Below are positions 37,518-47,665 of a DNA stretch of 64,000 nt, piece by piece (the stretch's first letter is position 1; every line of letters starts with the position of its first letter). The stretch comes from Cytophagales bacterium (GTDB lineage Bacteria; Bacteroidota; Bacteroidia; Cytophagales; Cytophagaceae): the NCBI GenBank assembly GCA_004294225.1, contig REBA01000010.1:1-64000 (forward strand). Reading direction: 5' to 3'. The translations under genes were made by a program, and so were the position numbers. Under the pieces are notes generated by a model that saw only the letters and a program-made list of their open reading frames with translations, ran no database searches and was not told where the DNA came from.

Positions 37518-39078
37518 ATCTAACGATTGGTTAAAAATACTATCAAATTTTTCATTGTTATTTATAATCCATCTTTTTTGTATTTCAATCATTGTTATTT
37601 TATTTAAATATACTTCCTCTTCTTCAATCGCTTTAGTTAGCTATGCTACTAAAATTCAGATATACTTAAACCTTTCATTTTTCCTTCCCCTAATTGTAAT
37701 TACTATCACTACAATAAGTATCATAAGCAAATTGTATCAAAAAAATCTAGACGAAGATTTTGCAATAAAAGCCAAAAATATTGGAAACAATTTATCGCTT
37801 TACTTTGAAGAATTTAAAAATGAGAAAGTAAAAAAGAAAAGTCTCAATGGCTTTATTAATCAATTATCCAAATACACCGAAACTGATATTAATTTTTACA
37901 ACAACCAAGGCATAGCTATTGCCACTAATCAACCCCTGTTTTTTCAAAAAGAAATCCTTTCCCCATATCTTCCCCCAGAAGTGTGGATAGAAATCAAAGA
38001 ACGAAAGAACAATATGACAATGCAATCTGAAAATATAGGAAACTTGCATTATCATACCGTATATATTGCAATTAAAGAATACAATACTGGAAATCTTCTA
38101 GGGATTATTGGAATTCCATTTTTTGAATCAAAACAAGAACTAGAACGTCAGATGATAGAGGTCTTTACCACAATTATTAACATTTTTAGTTTGCTCTTTA
38201 TTATTTTTCTTATCCTTTCCTATATTCTATCCAAAAATTTAACTATACCATTAAATATCATTACTTTAAATATAAAAAAAACAACATTAGGTAATACCAA
38301 TGAGAAAATTTATTGGAATACCCAGGACGAAATTGGTCTATTAATAAGTGCCTATAACCAAATGTTAGAAAAACTTGAAATAAGTAAAGAAGCTTTAAAA
38401 AACAGCGAAAAAGAAAAAGCTTGGCGAGAAATGGCACAGCAGGTGGCTCATGAAATCAAAAATCCACTGACTCCAATGAAATTAACTATTCAATACCTCA
38501 ATCAAAATATTCTTCTTCCTAATGATGAACAACATCAAAAAATAAGTAAAGGTCTAGATACAATTCACAACCAAATAGAACTACTCAACGAAATTGCCAC
38601 TTCTTTCTCTAGCTTTGCAAAAATGCCACTTCCTCAATTAGAAAGAATTGAACTTGGCAAACTTATTATAAATACTGTAGAATTATTCAAAACCGCTAAT
38701 TCAGAATCAATTACTTTCAGCGTTCCCAAAGAAGAATATTATATAAGTGGAGATACCAAATTATTAAATGGAGTTTTTTCAAACCTACTAATCAATGCCT
38801 TGCAGTCTATTCCTAAAGACAAGGATGGTCTTATTGAAGTAAACACAATAATTAATCAGCAAAAAATTCAGGTTGTTATTAAAGACAATGGAATTGGTAT
38901 TCCAGAGGAAATACAAGATAAAATATTCTTACCTCACTTTAGTACTAAGTTTTCAGGCTCGGGTATAGGTCTTGCCCTTGCAAAACAAGGGATAGAATAT
39001 ATGGGAGGGAAAATATGGTTTAAGAGCAGTATCAACATCGGAACAAAATTCTATATAGAACTTCCCTTGATAGAATAA
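37456..39078 (+). pseudogene. C-terminal part of the frameshifted sensor kinase (NtrY-like histidine kinase)
   Basis: Open in frame from just after a stop at 37453 and lacking any ATG for about 250 codons; only a TTG at 37555 could start it. Positions below count from that TTG. Two membrane helices (about 1-22 and 38-62), an extracytoplasmic sensor segment, a third helix (about 205-225), a HAMP domain, then HisKA with phospho-acceptor H299 (QQVAHEIKNPLTPMKL) and an HATPase domain with DNGIGIPEE and GSGIGLALAKQGIEYMGG. This arrangement is like NtrY-type kinases. No response regulator is adjacent, so the partner is unknown. It belongs with the preceding frame; see the kinase finding. Confidence 0.75.
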
Positions 39079-39082
39079 CGCC

Positions 39083-39616
39083 TTATTTAGTTGTGGTTTT
39101 ATAAACAAAATGCCAAGCGATAATTCCTGCTACCACGCTAACATTTAGTGAATGCTTAGTCCCAAACTGGGGAATTTCAATAACGTTATTACATAAAGAA
39201 AGAACATCATCGCTCACACCCTCAACTTCGTTACCAAGAATAAAAACATACTTATCTTCAAGTGTTGGCTCAAAATCATTAAGCGAAACAGATGTTGTTG
39301 TTTGCTCCAAGGCAACAATTAAATATCCTAATTTCTTTAGATTAGTAATGAGTCCTAGTATGTCTTCATGATATTCCCATTCTACAGTTTCTGTAGCACC
39401 TAAAGCTGTTTTATGAATATCTCTATGAGGAGGTGTGCCTGTAATACCGCACAAATATAGTTTTTCTGCCAAAAATGAATCTGCAGTTCTAAATACAGAG
39501 CCAACATTATTTAAACTTCTGATATTGTCTAATACAAAAGAAAAGTGCTTTTTTTGAATCGTTTTGATTTGTGATTCACTTATTCTATTAAGCTCCTCTA
39601 ACTTCAATTTTTGCAT
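39083..39616 (-). CDS. SpoU/TrmH-family RNA 2'-O-methyltransferase
   Basis: A 177-residue SPOUT methyltransferase. Motif 1 is NIRSLNNVGSVFRTADSF, motif 2 YVFILGNEVEGVSDDVL and motif 3 EIPQFGTKHSLNVSVVAGIIAWHF; together they form the AdoMet-binding trefoil knot. It lacks the N-terminal extension of RlmB-type enzymes, so it is a minimal TrmH/TrmL-like methylase acting on tRNA or rRNA ribose. The target nucleotide is not readable. It is convergent with the split kinase, four bases apart. Confidence 0.9.
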   Translation of the reverse strand: MQKLKLEELNRISESQIKTIQKKHFSFVLDNIRSLNNVGSVFRTADSFLAEKLYLCGITGTPPHRDIHKTALGATETVEWEYHEDILGLITNLKKLGYLIVALEQTTTSVSLNDFEPTLEDKYVFILGNEVEGVSDDVLSLCNNVIEIPQFGTKHSLNVSVVAGIIAWHFVYKTTTK

Positions 39617-39624
39617 ATAAGCTA

Positions 39625-39655
39625 TAAAAAAAGCACCAATGTATAATTGGTGCTT
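39625..39655 (-). terminator. Terminator of the IgGFc-like surface protein gene
   Basis: On the minus strand a 10-bp perfect stem (AAGCACCAAT/ATTGGTGCTT, arms 39631-39640 and 39646-39655) with a 5-base loop is followed by a run of T. It separates the giant gene from the SpoU gene start. Confidence 0.88.
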
Positions 39656-39679
39656 ATGTTCTCAACAAGATATCTTTAT

Positions 39680-42600
39680 TTAATTATTCATTACTTGTAC
39701 CCATCCTTTATATTCTTTGCCTTTATTAATATTCTTTAAAGAATAAAAATAAACACCATCACTTACATTTTCACCACCCCATTCTTGTGCATATTTTTCA
39801 TTTTTATATACCCTATCGCCCCATCTGTTGTATATCTCAATGGCCCATTCTCCAGGAAACATTCCTCTAATTACAAATTTATTGTTATAATTATCTACCG
39901 CACCGGGAGTAATCAAGTTAGGTATCATAAAACAATCATCATTTACACTTACCACTACTTGGTCTGATTTTACACAAGAGTTAGTGTCTTCTGCAACTAG
40001 TTTCATTGCGGCTAAATCCTTCAAGTCATACTTACTATTTATCAAATCCTTGCCAAGTAATTTTTCATTGTCTAACAAATCAAACCAGCTGTATTTATAG
40101 CTTTTATTAGCGGCAGAATCTAATTCATTGATAATGTAAAAACCTTCTTCACCTACACAAAACTCTTTAGGTTTTCCTAAATCCAATTGAATTTCATCAA
40201 AATTTTTCAAAGTAAAAAATACAGTTTTAATACCACATCTAGAAGTTAAATCGGCAGTATATTCCGCAGGTTCTTTGGTTTTTAATGTTGGTTTTCCTCT
40301 AAATTCTTTTACTTCATCTTGGTTCTTTTTCCAGCTTATTTCATCAAATCCTTCACCCACAAAAAACTGTACTTCTTTGTCTATACATACTGTTTCTATA
40401 AGCCCTGGTCTAGGAATATTGTCTCTATAATAAGTAACATATGATGAATCATATACAAAACATGTTCTTATCTCAGCCCTAGCAATTACATTAAACCTAA
40501 CAGATTCTTGCCCTTGAGGAATTATAGGTATACTTGGTTGATAAGTATCTACCCCTGTCAGCACTGGGGAATCCATACTATTATAATACCAATGGTAAGA
40601 ATCAAACGGTGTTTTAGGGGAAATAGAAAAATTAACTGATTCGTTATCACATATAAATCTATCGGGACCAATATTAATATTGAACTGATTAATAAACTCT
40701 ACATTAACACTTGCAGAATCTTTACAACCACCGATTAATGTAGTAACAATAACTTTGTATGTCCCAGATTTTGTAGGCTTATAAGTAGATTGAGTGGAAG
40801 GTAAAGGAGTATCTGTTCCAAACCATTCGTATTTAAATTTAAAATCACCGACCCCTTCACCAGGTCTAATTGTATAACCTTCATACCAACAAGCTATATT
40901 ATCTCCAGTATCTATTTTAAGAGAAATGTCTGGAACCAATATCACATCGGTGAATCCCTTACCTAGACATCCATCTTTATTAGTTACTTCTAAATCATAC
41001 CTACCACTTGCTGTAGGTTTAAAGGTGTTAGAAGTAGATACATTGGGTTTCCACACATACTTACTGAAACCAGGTGTTGCTGTCACAATAGCATTATCTT
41101 CATGAGGAGCACAAAAGGGTTGATCACCATCCTTCAAACCAGGATTAATAGTATCATAATGTAAAATGTATGCAATAGCATCTCCAATACATTTTTTGTT
41201 AGAGGTATAGAATTTTTCCATTACTACTCTATAAGATGCTGAATCATCACTAAACTCACCATAACATCTTGAATTTACACCAGGTAAAATAGCATCGTTT
41301 TTAAACCAAGTAAAAATAGTGGCTTCTGAACTTCCACAAAGAGGTGCTAGGCGTCCAAATGGTTCACAATCTATAAGTCTTTTGTTATTCCAAGGGGCAG
41401 TTAAAGAATCTTTGGGTCTTACAACATAAGTAGTAGCTTGACCAAAGCAAGCTGGAAATGTTTTGTCAGAAGATTTGAGGGTATATTTTCCTGCAACAGT
41501 TGGAGCAAATGAAGTTGTACCCCTTGGGATTGAAACACCATTATCAGTTGTCCATTCATAATCATAGTTTCCTGTAGGATTTGCTCTAAATACTAGGGGA
41601 GTTTGCACCTCAGGATCACCCAAACAAGCTACCACAGAATCACCGCCCAAATCTACAGTAATTTTATCTACATAATTTACAAACAGTGAATCTCTAAGAT
41701 CACAATCAAATTTATCTTTTACATTAGCTCTATACATGCCTTGAGAAGAAATATCATGACTCCAAACATTAGGTTTGTTAAGATTAGTACCATTTTTAAA
41801 CCAATTAATACTCACCCCAAAATATGGATTATTTTTTATGGTGTCAAGGTTCAGTGTAAGCACGTTGTTGCCAATATTGCATAGGAGTGTACTATCTTCA
41901 TAGCCTTTAAAATCAAAAAAGTTATTTCTAACCTTAACTAATGTAGTGTCTTTAGCAGAACAAGCCAATTGCCTATTAGTACCAAAAAAATTAGTTACTT
42001 CAATAGTATAAATACCACTGCCTTTAGGGGTTATAGTTTGAGTATTTTCAATTACTGAACCATCAGGAAAAATCCATTTATATTGGTCATAACTTTTATT
42101 AATTGCCAACTTAGTTTTTGCTGGGTCTTGTGATTCCAAACAAACAGGTCTTCCTCTATCCAGTTGTTCAATTTTTACATCAGGAGCATATGCTACATTC
42201 ACAGTATCTTTGCTTCTGCATCTATTGTTATCAGTAATGGTAACTATGTATTGGCCTGGAAAATCAGCAATCAGAGGATTCGTGGTTTTTATTCCAGCGA
42301 AAGTATTGCTTGTCCATTCTATTTTGGGGTAATTGGGAAGCTGATAAGATACCTTATCAGTGACACAATTAAATCTATCTAAACCTAAATCAACTTTAAA
42401 ACTACCAAAATCAGAGAAATAGCCATAGCTAGCTCCTTTTTGAGAAGCACCAAAGAAAATAGCTAAGTGAAAAACAGCTGCCGAATTTGAAACAGTGTGC
42501 GTACCTAGAGGAAAAAGTGTAGAATTCAATATTCTAGCATATCTCCAGCCACCTATTGGTGCTGAAAATCCTAAATTTGGAGCAGGATTACCATTGATTG

Positions 42601-43864
42601 AGAATGAATTTTCACCACCATCTCTCACAATAATATTTACATAGAAATCTAAAGCATCAGCGGGTAAATCTGTTCTTGAAAAAGTAACGCTAGAAGAACC
42701 AGAGCAATTAGTAGAAGGCAAAATAGCACTAGCTAATTCATTAGCTACACCAGTAACATGATATACATATATTGGTTTTGAAGGGTCTGCTTCGGTGGAG
42801 CTTGCTGAAGAAGTAGAAAAAATTCTCACTGCAGTTTTATTCACCAAAAACCTCACTAATTGACCCGCAGCAAAAGGACCGCCAGGTATATTAGCTCCAT
42901 CTGCATTTATAAAGGTTCCATTTTCTGTAGGTATCATAAATACATAGTCATTCTGTCCAGTAGGAGTATTGGGAGTCATAAATCCCTGTACAACCAAATA
43001 CTCCGTTCCTACTACATTAGCTGGGACAAGTTGATCGCCTAATAAATCGTATCCAAAACCAGTAGTAAAAGCAGAACCACCTTCTTTTACAGTGTCATCT
43101 TTATCGGTAACTGCAATAGGTTTATTAGAAACAATTTTGGTTCCTCCCAAATGTTGATCTGGTGCCCAAAAAGCTGCTTCTAAAGTATATACTTGCCCCC
43201 TATTAAGAACCCTAGATAATGGAGCAAGGTTTGTAACTACCACTCCTGCTTCGTTTCTATAAGGACGTGTTGGAGTGATAGTGATAGTGGTATTGTCTTG
43301 CGTTGCTACAATATCAATTGTAGATCTGGCTTGACCAGCATACCAGCCTGGCAGTGTTTTACCATCTATTCCGTCGCTATCTGGGTTATTATCTGTAAAC
43401 CAAAAATTCTGTGCTGGTACAAAAAATGTAGTACCTAAAGCATTCTCTCCTTTCAATACAAATATTTCTGGATTTGTCATATTATTAGAGAGGTTACTCT
43501 GAGCTCTACCTACCACTTCATAATATGCTGTTATGTTTCTCTGAGACTCAATTTTAATTCCAGTATTTTTAATTCTATCTGGAACAACATCTGTCAAAAC
43601 ATTTAAGAATGGAGTCAAATTTACGGATGAATTGCTATTTGCAGGAATGTTTATGTTAATATTTACACCAGTAGTAGTGTTCGCAGGAGTGTATACCCTT
43701 ACACTTGTTGGTTGATTAGTAGAATTGGCTAAACGCAAAAAAATTGGCCCATTTCCATTAGTAGGGTTTACATAGGTTGGTGCAAACCAAAATACTGTGT
43801 CAGTTTGAGCAAATAACTCACACACCAATAGCATTGTTATGATTAAAGATAATATTTTTTTCAT
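39680..43864 (-). CDS. T9SS type B surface protein with IgGFc-binding-like N-terminal domain
   Basis: A 1394-residue exported protein. The start is the ATG at 43864 (MKKILSLII), giving a signal peptide of about 20 residues. Residues about 20-480 match the IgGFc-binding N-terminal fold: VTAYYE-like strand pattern, NPEIFVLKGENALGTTFFVPAQN, GYDLLGDQLVPAN and VTGVANELASAILP. A series of Ig/PKD-like modules follows from about 490 (VDLGLDRFNC, YKWIFPDGS). The last 86 residues (FMIPNLITPG, EIYNRWGDRVY, EWGGENVSDGVYFYSL) are a type B C-terminal sorting domain. It has its own terminator. Binding of host immunoglobulin is not implied; the fold is common in free-living Bacteroidota. Ligand unknown. Confidence 0.87.
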   Translation of the reverse strand: MKKILSLIITMLLVCELFAQTDTVFWFAPTYVNPTNGNGPIFLRLANSTNQPTSVRVYTPANTTTGVNININIPANSNSSVNLTPFLNVLTDVVPDRIKNTGIKIESQRNITAYYEVVGRAQSNLSNNMTNPEIFVLKGENALGTTFFVPAQNFWFTDNNPDSDGIDGKTLPGWYAGQARSTIDIVATQDNTTITITPTRPYRNEAGVVVTNLAPLSRVLNRGQVYTLEAAFWAPDQHLGGTKIVSNKPIAVTDKDDTVKEGGSAFTTGFGYDLLGDQLVPANVVGTEYLVVQGFMTPNTPTGQNDYVFMIPTENGTFINADGANIPGGPFAAGQLVRFLVNKTAVRIFSTSSASSTEADPSKPIYVYHVTGVANELASAILPSTNCSGSSSVTFSRTDLPADALDFYVNIIVRDGGENSFSINGNPAPNLGFSAPIGGWRYARILNSTLFPLGTHTVSNSAAVFHLAIFFGASQKGASYGYFSDFGSFKVDLGLDRFNCVTDKVSYQLPNYPKIEWTSNTFAGIKTTNPLIADFPGQYIVTITDNNRCRSKDTVNVAYAPDVKIEQLDRGRPVCLESQDPAKTKLAINKSYDQYKWIFPDGSVIENTQTITPKGSGIYTIEVTNFFGTNRQLACSAKDTTLVKVRNNFFDFKGYEDSTLLCNIGNNVLTLNLDTIKNNPYFGVSINWFKNGTNLNKPNVWSHDISSQGMYRANVKDKFDCDLRDSLFVNYVDKITVDLGGDSVVACLGDPEVQTPLVFRANPTGNYDYEWTTDNGVSIPRGTTSFAPTVAGKYTLKSSDKTFPACFGQATTYVVRPKDSLTAPWNNKRLIDCEPFGRLAPLCGSSEATIFTWFKNDAILPGVNSRCYGEFSDDSASYRVVMEKFYTSNKKCIGDAIAYILHYDTINPGLKDGDQPFCAPHEDNAIVTATPGFSKYVWKPNVSTSNTFKPTASGRYDLEVTNKDGCLGKGFTDVILVPDISLKIDTGDNIACWYEGYTIRPGEGVGDFKFKYEWFGTDTPLPSTQSTYKPTKSGTYKVIVTTLIGGCKDSASVNVEFINQFNINIGPDRFICDNESVNFSISPKTPFDSYHWYYNSMDSPVLTGVDTYQPSIPIIPQGQESVRFNVIARAEIRTCFVYDSSYVTYYRDNIPRPGLIETVCIDKEVQFFVGEGFDEISWKKNQDEVKEFRGKPTLKTKEPAEYTADLTSRCGIKTVFFTLKNFDEIQLDLGKPKEFCVGEEGFYIINELDSAANKSYKYSWFDLLDNEKLLGKDLINSKYDLKDLAAMKLVAEDTNSCVKSDQVVVSVNDDCFMIPNLITPGAVDNYNNKFVIRGMFPGEWAIEIYNRWGDRVYKNEKYAQEWGGENVSDGVYFYSLKNINKGKEYKGWVQVMNN

Positions 43865-44025
43865 TTTCAAGATCGTTTGTTTGAACTTTACCAAGTAAAT
43901 ATAGAAATATTTTTTGATTTCATCGCAAATTATACTAAGAAAAATTCATCGAATTATCAATAAAATAAATATCAAGATAAAATTTATTAAGTAAGTGTAA
44001 GTAAAAACAATAATTTTAGAATTAC

Positions 44026-44059
44026 AAAAAAAATGAAGCTTAAAAATATTCAAGCTTCA
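44026..44059 (-). terminator. Rho-independent terminator of dnaA
   Basis: On the minus strand an 8-bp stem TGAAGCTT/AAGCTTCA (arms 44034-44041 and 44052-44059) with a 10-base loop is followed by eight T, 47 bases after the dnaA stop. Confidence 0.85.
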
Positions 44060-44105
44060 CTAGACCTTAATAAACAACTTATACAAAACAAACTTTAATA
44101 TCTTT

Positions 44106-45548
44106 CTATATGGATTTCATTTTAAATTTTTTAATTAGTTCTTCCATCATCGCCTTGAATTTTCTATCTGTATCCATCATATCATTGACCGCTGTAATTG
44201 CGTGAATCACTGTGCTATGGTCTCTATTTCCAAAGTTTGCTCCAATAGACTTTAAAGACATGTTGGTAAACTCTTTAGCAAAATACATAGATACTTGTCT
44301 AGCAACTACAATTTCTCTTTTTCTAGTTTTGTCTTTTAATAACTCTATAGTAACATGGAAATAATCAGAAACAAATTTTTGAATATAATCTATATTCACT
44401 TCTGACTCTATATTTCTTACAATATTTTGAAGTGTTTGCTTGGCTAGCTCTAAATCTATTTCTTTTTGATTTAAAACTGATTGACCTATTAATGAAACAA
44501 TCACGCCTTCCAATTCTCTAATATTGGTATCTACACTATACGCAATATAATCAATCACATTTTCATCAATAGCGATATTCTCTTTTTGTAGCTTTTTGTA
44601 AATTATTGATTTTCTAGTTTCTAAATCAGGTTGTTGTAAATCTGCTGTAAGCCCCCATTTAAACCTAGAAATAAGACGCTCTTGCATTCCCTTCAAATCT
44701 TTGGGTGCACAATCACTCGTCATTACTACTTGTTTCTTATTTTGATGCAAGTGATTAAATATCGTAAAGAAGACTTCTTGAGTTTTCTCTTTTCCTGCAA
44801 GAAACTGCACATCGTCTATAATAAGTACATCAACTTGCATATAAAAATTCGCGAATTCCTGTATTCTATTGTTATATGAAGCCTCTATAAACTGGCTAGT
44901 AAATTTCTCAGAACTGACATAAACCACTGTTTTGTCTTTATGCTTTTCTTTTATTGCATTTCCTATTGATTGAACTAAATGAGTTTTTCCTAAACCTACA
45001 GAACTATATAGCATTAAGGGATTAAAAGATGAGGTTCCTGGATTCTTAGTAATAGCTATACCTGCTGAGCGAGCTAATCTATTACAATCGCCTTCAACAA
45101 AATTATCAAATTGGTAATTAGGATTAAGGTTAGAATCAAGGTATACACCTTTATCTATATTTTTCTGTTCGAAAGGGCCTTTATAGGAGTTTTCAGCTCC
45201 TGAGGTGGTTTTTATTCCACTTGAAAGAGCTATACTACCTTTCATCCCAGAAGATAGATTTGTACTATTCCTAGAAGATTCATTGTTCTTTTCTTGGTCA
45301 ATTAAATATTCTAACCTTCCTTGTGTTCCTAATTCTTTATCAATAGCAATTCTTAGAACACCAACATAATGTTCTTCTAACCATTCATAAAAAAACTTAC
45401 TAGGGACTTGAATTGTGAGTACTTCATTAGTCAATGATAATGGAACAATTGGTTCAAACCAAGTTTTAAAACTTTGCTCCCCAACAACTTCAGCGATAAG
45501 CTGCAAACAATTATTCCATACTGATTTACAATTCTTTACAATTAACAT
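44106..45548 (-). CDS. dnaA: Chromosomal replication initiator DnaA
   Basis: A 480-residue replication initiator. Domain I (1-85, SVWNNCLQLIAEVVGEQSFKTWFEPI) mediates assembly; a short serine/glycine-rich domain II (about 88-145) follows. Domain III has the AAA+ P-loop VGLGKTH (184-190), Walker B LIIDDVQFLAGKEKTQE and a sensor/box VII arginine region in QERLISRFKWGL. Domain IV is the DNA-binding HTH with the signature RDHSTVIHA near the C-terminus. The first P-loop position (usually glycine) is serine, S182. It lies beside a candidate oriC containing two perfect DnaA boxes. It starts at ATG 45548. Confidence 0.96.
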   Translation of the reverse strand: MLIVKNCKSVWNNCLQLIAEVVGEQSFKTWFEPIVPLSLTNEVLTIQVPSKFFYEWLEEHYVGVLRIAIDKELGTQGRLEYLIDQEKNNESSRNSTNLSSGMKGSIALSSGIKTTSGAENSYKGPFEQKNIDKGVYLDSNLNPNYQFDNFVEGDCNRLARSAGIAITKNPGTSSFNPLMLYSSVGLGKTHLVQSIGNAIKEKHKDKTVVYVSSEKFTSQFIEASYNNRIQEFANFYMQVDVLIIDDVQFLAGKEKTQEVFFTIFNHLHQNKKQVVMTSDCAPKDLKGMQERLISRFKWGLTADLQQPDLETRKSIIYKKLQKENIAIDENVIDYIAYSVDTNIRELEGVIVSLIGQSVLNQKEIDLELAKQTLQNIVRNIESEVNIDYIQKFVSDYFHVTIELLKDKTRKREIVVARQVSMYFAKEFTNMSLKSIGANFGNRDHSTVIHAITAVNDMMDTDRKFKAMMEELIKKFKMKSI

Positions 45549-45992
45549 ACAAATAATATAATTTTAAAAATTAACCTTCCTATTCGAGGGGATAGCAAAA
45601 ATGAAAAAAAAATATTTAACAAAAAAATTAAAATTTTACTTGATTTTTAAATAACCTTCAATGCTTCAAAATTACCAAATTGTTAAGAAAAAAATCTTTA
45701 ATAATTTATATAAAATATTTATTAAATTATATTTTTTATTTTTCCCAAACATTAAATACAATCAAACTAATGGATATTTGACCAAATTGTATTTTACTAA
45801 TCTGTGTGTTTCGAAATTTAATCATCAGTAGCTTAAAATTATGCTAAAATTTTTTAATTAGTTGTTTAATTAAAATTTCAAGAAATGATGAACAGGAAAT
45901 ATATCGAACAAATAAGCAATTTAAAACAAAATTCAACAAGCTATAAAGATTTTAAAATAAAAAAGCGATTTAATAAATCCTTCAAATAATAG

Positions 45993-46001
45993 TTATACAC
46001 A
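45993..46001 (+). promoter_or_regulatory. DnaA box TTATACACA
   Basis: A perfect match to TTATNCACA in the AT-rich region beside dnaA; same orientation as the second box, 86 bases apart. Confidence 0.65.
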
Positions 46002-46078
46002 AAATTTTATAATATAAAAAATTTATTTTATCGAATATTTAAAATATTAAGTACTATAAATAAATACTTAAAGTTTAC

Positions 46079-46087
46079 TTATCCACA
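46079..46087 (+). promoter_or_regulatory. DnaA box TTATCCACA
   Basis: Identical to the high-affinity E. coli R1 type box TTATCCACA, in the AT-rich region beside dnaA. Confidence 0.7.
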
Positions 46088-46191
46088 AAAGATGATTTAT
46101 TCTTTCAATTTTTAATTTTATTGTTGTATCAACAAGATTACAAAATTGGACATTCAAGGATTGAAACGCATAAGTCCTTTTTTAAAATCTA

Positions 46192-46238
46192 TTCAGCAAA
46201 AAAAAGATTGGTTTTTCCCAATCTTTTTTTTTGCTGAA
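46192..46238 (-). terminator. Rho-independent terminator of asnS
   Basis: On the minus strand GATTGG, a 6-base loop and CCAATC are followed by eight T; the stem is extended by A/T pairing and a GCTGAA/TTCAGC end with one bulged base. It begins just past the asnS stop. Confidence 0.88.
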
Positions 46239-46239
46239 A

Positions 46240-47628
46240 TTAAAATTCTGCATTCATTGGAGTCCTTGGAAAGGGTATGACATCTCTAATATTTGCCATA
46301 CCAGTTATAAATAATATAAGCCTTTCAAAGCCAAGACCAAATCCTGCATGTGGACATGAGCCAAATTTTCGAGTCTCTAAATACCACCATAATTGCTCTT
46401 CATGTATATTCATTTGTTTAATTCTAGTAAGAAGTTTATCGTAGTCATCTTCTCTTTGAGAGCCTCCAATAATTTCTCCAATACCTGGAAACAAGACATC
46501 CATGGCTCGAACTGTTTTTCCATCTTCATTCATTTTCATGTAAAATGCCTTGATATCTTTAGGGTAATCTACTAAGATTACTGGTTTTTTAAAATGCTTT
46601 TCTACCAAATATCGTTCATGTTCAGATTGTAAGTCTGTACCCCATTCTACCTTATATTCAAATTTATGCCCACTATTTTTAAGTATTTCAACTCCTTCTG
46701 TATATGTTACTCGCTGAAAATCATTATTAGTAACAAGCTTCAACCTTTCTAAAAGCTCTTTGTCATACATTTCGTTAAGAAAAGCAAGGTCATCTGGGCA
46801 ATGTTGTAAGGCATAATTTATCAGATATTTCAAAAACTCTTCTGCAAGATTCATATTATCAACAAGCTCATTAAAAGCAACCTCTGGTTCAATCATCCAG
46901 AATTCTGCCAAATGCCTTGTAGTATTAGAGTTCTCTGCTCTAAATGTAGGACCAAAAGTATAAATCTCAGAAAGTGCCATAGCCGCTAGCTCTCCTTCTA
47001 GCTGACCTGAAACAGTAAGATTAGTTGGTTTACCAAAAAAATCTTGTTTATAATCGATGGCGCCTTGTGAATCTTTAGGTAATTGGTTTAAATCTAAAGA
47101 GGTTACTTGAAACATCGCACCTGCTCCTTCTGCATCAGAACCCGTAATAATAGGGGTGTGTATATAGCAAAAACCTTTATCATTAAAAAATTTATGAACA
47201 GCAAATGCCATTGCGTGTCTTATCCTTAGTACGGCACCAAAAGTATTTGTTCTTGGACGTAAATGGGCAATCTCTCTTAAAAACTCTAAAGAATGTCCCT
47301 TTTTCTGTAATGGATATGTTTCTGGGTCTGAACCACCGTAAAGTTCTATTGATTGAGCAATTATCTCTACACTTTGCCCTTTTCCTTGTGAAGACACTAT
47401 CTTTCCAACAACGGCTATGCAAGCTCCTGTAGTTACGTTCTTAATAGAATCTTCGGAAATTATGCTCAAGTCTACTACTACTTGTATGTTATGGATTATT
47501 GATCCATCATTAAGTGCAATAAAGGACACGTTTTTATTCCCTCTTTTTGTCCTTACCCATCCTTTTACTAGTACAGTAGTTTCAAATGCAGTAGAGGTTA
47601 GCAAATCTTTTACTTTTATTCGATTCAT
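46240..47628 (-). CDS. asnS: Asparagine-tRNA ligase
   Basis: A 462-residue class II (IIb) synthetase. An N-terminal OB-fold anticodon-binding domain ([19 protein letters not shown]) leads into the catalytic domain with [54 protein letters not shown] and motif 3 [17 protein letters not shown], ending [14 protein letters not shown]. The absence of an AspRS-type insertion and the [15 protein letters not shown] segment support AsnRS over AspRS. It ends in a strong terminator and is preceded 37 bases upstream by the DUF1573 gene on the same strand, so the two are probably cotranscribed. Confidence 0.95.
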   Translation of the reverse strand: MNRIKVKDLLTSTAFETTVLVKGWVRTKRGNKNVSFIALNDGSIIHNIQVVVDLSIISEDSIKNVTTGACIAVVGKIVSSQGKGQSVEIIAQSIELYGGSDPETYPLQKKGHSLEFLREIAHLRPRTNTFGAVLRIRHAMAFAVHKFFNDKGFCYIHTPIITGSDAEGAGAMFQVTSLDLNQLPKDSQGAIDYKQDFFGKPTNLTVSGQLEGELAAMALSEIYTFGPTFRAENSNTTRHLAEFWMIEPEVAFNELVDNMNLAEEFLKYLINYALQHCPDDLAFLNEMYDKELLERLKLVTNNDFQRVTYTEGVEILKNSGHKFEYKVEWGTDLQSEHERYLVEKHFKKPVILVDYPKDIKAFYMKMNEDGKTVRAMDVLFPGIGEIIGGSQREDDYDKLLTRIKQMNIHEEQLWWYLETRKFGSCPHAGFGLGFERLILFITGMANIRDVIPFPRTPMNAEF

Positions 47629-47665
47629 TTTATTATATATTTTATACTTTAATGCTTTTGGGACT

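Larger units (their letters stand above)
45549..46239. other. Candidate oriC: AT-rich 691-bp gap next to dnaA
   Basis: The largest gene-free stretch in the window, extremely AT-rich, between dnaA and asnS. It contains two exact TTATNCACA DnaA boxes in the same orientation (45993-46001 and 46079-46087), a small inverted repeat TTAAGTA/TACTTAA between them (46047-46071), and long A/T-only tracts suitable for unwinding. The asnS terminator occupies its right end. An origin next to dnaA is common in bacteria, but this is not demonstrated here. No coding potential was seen. Confidence 0.6.

Noticed and set aside
37555-38000. An independent histidine kinase gene starting at 37555
   Set aside because: There is no ATG near it, no promoter box, and the upstream frame joins it within a few codons, so a broken single gene is more likely.
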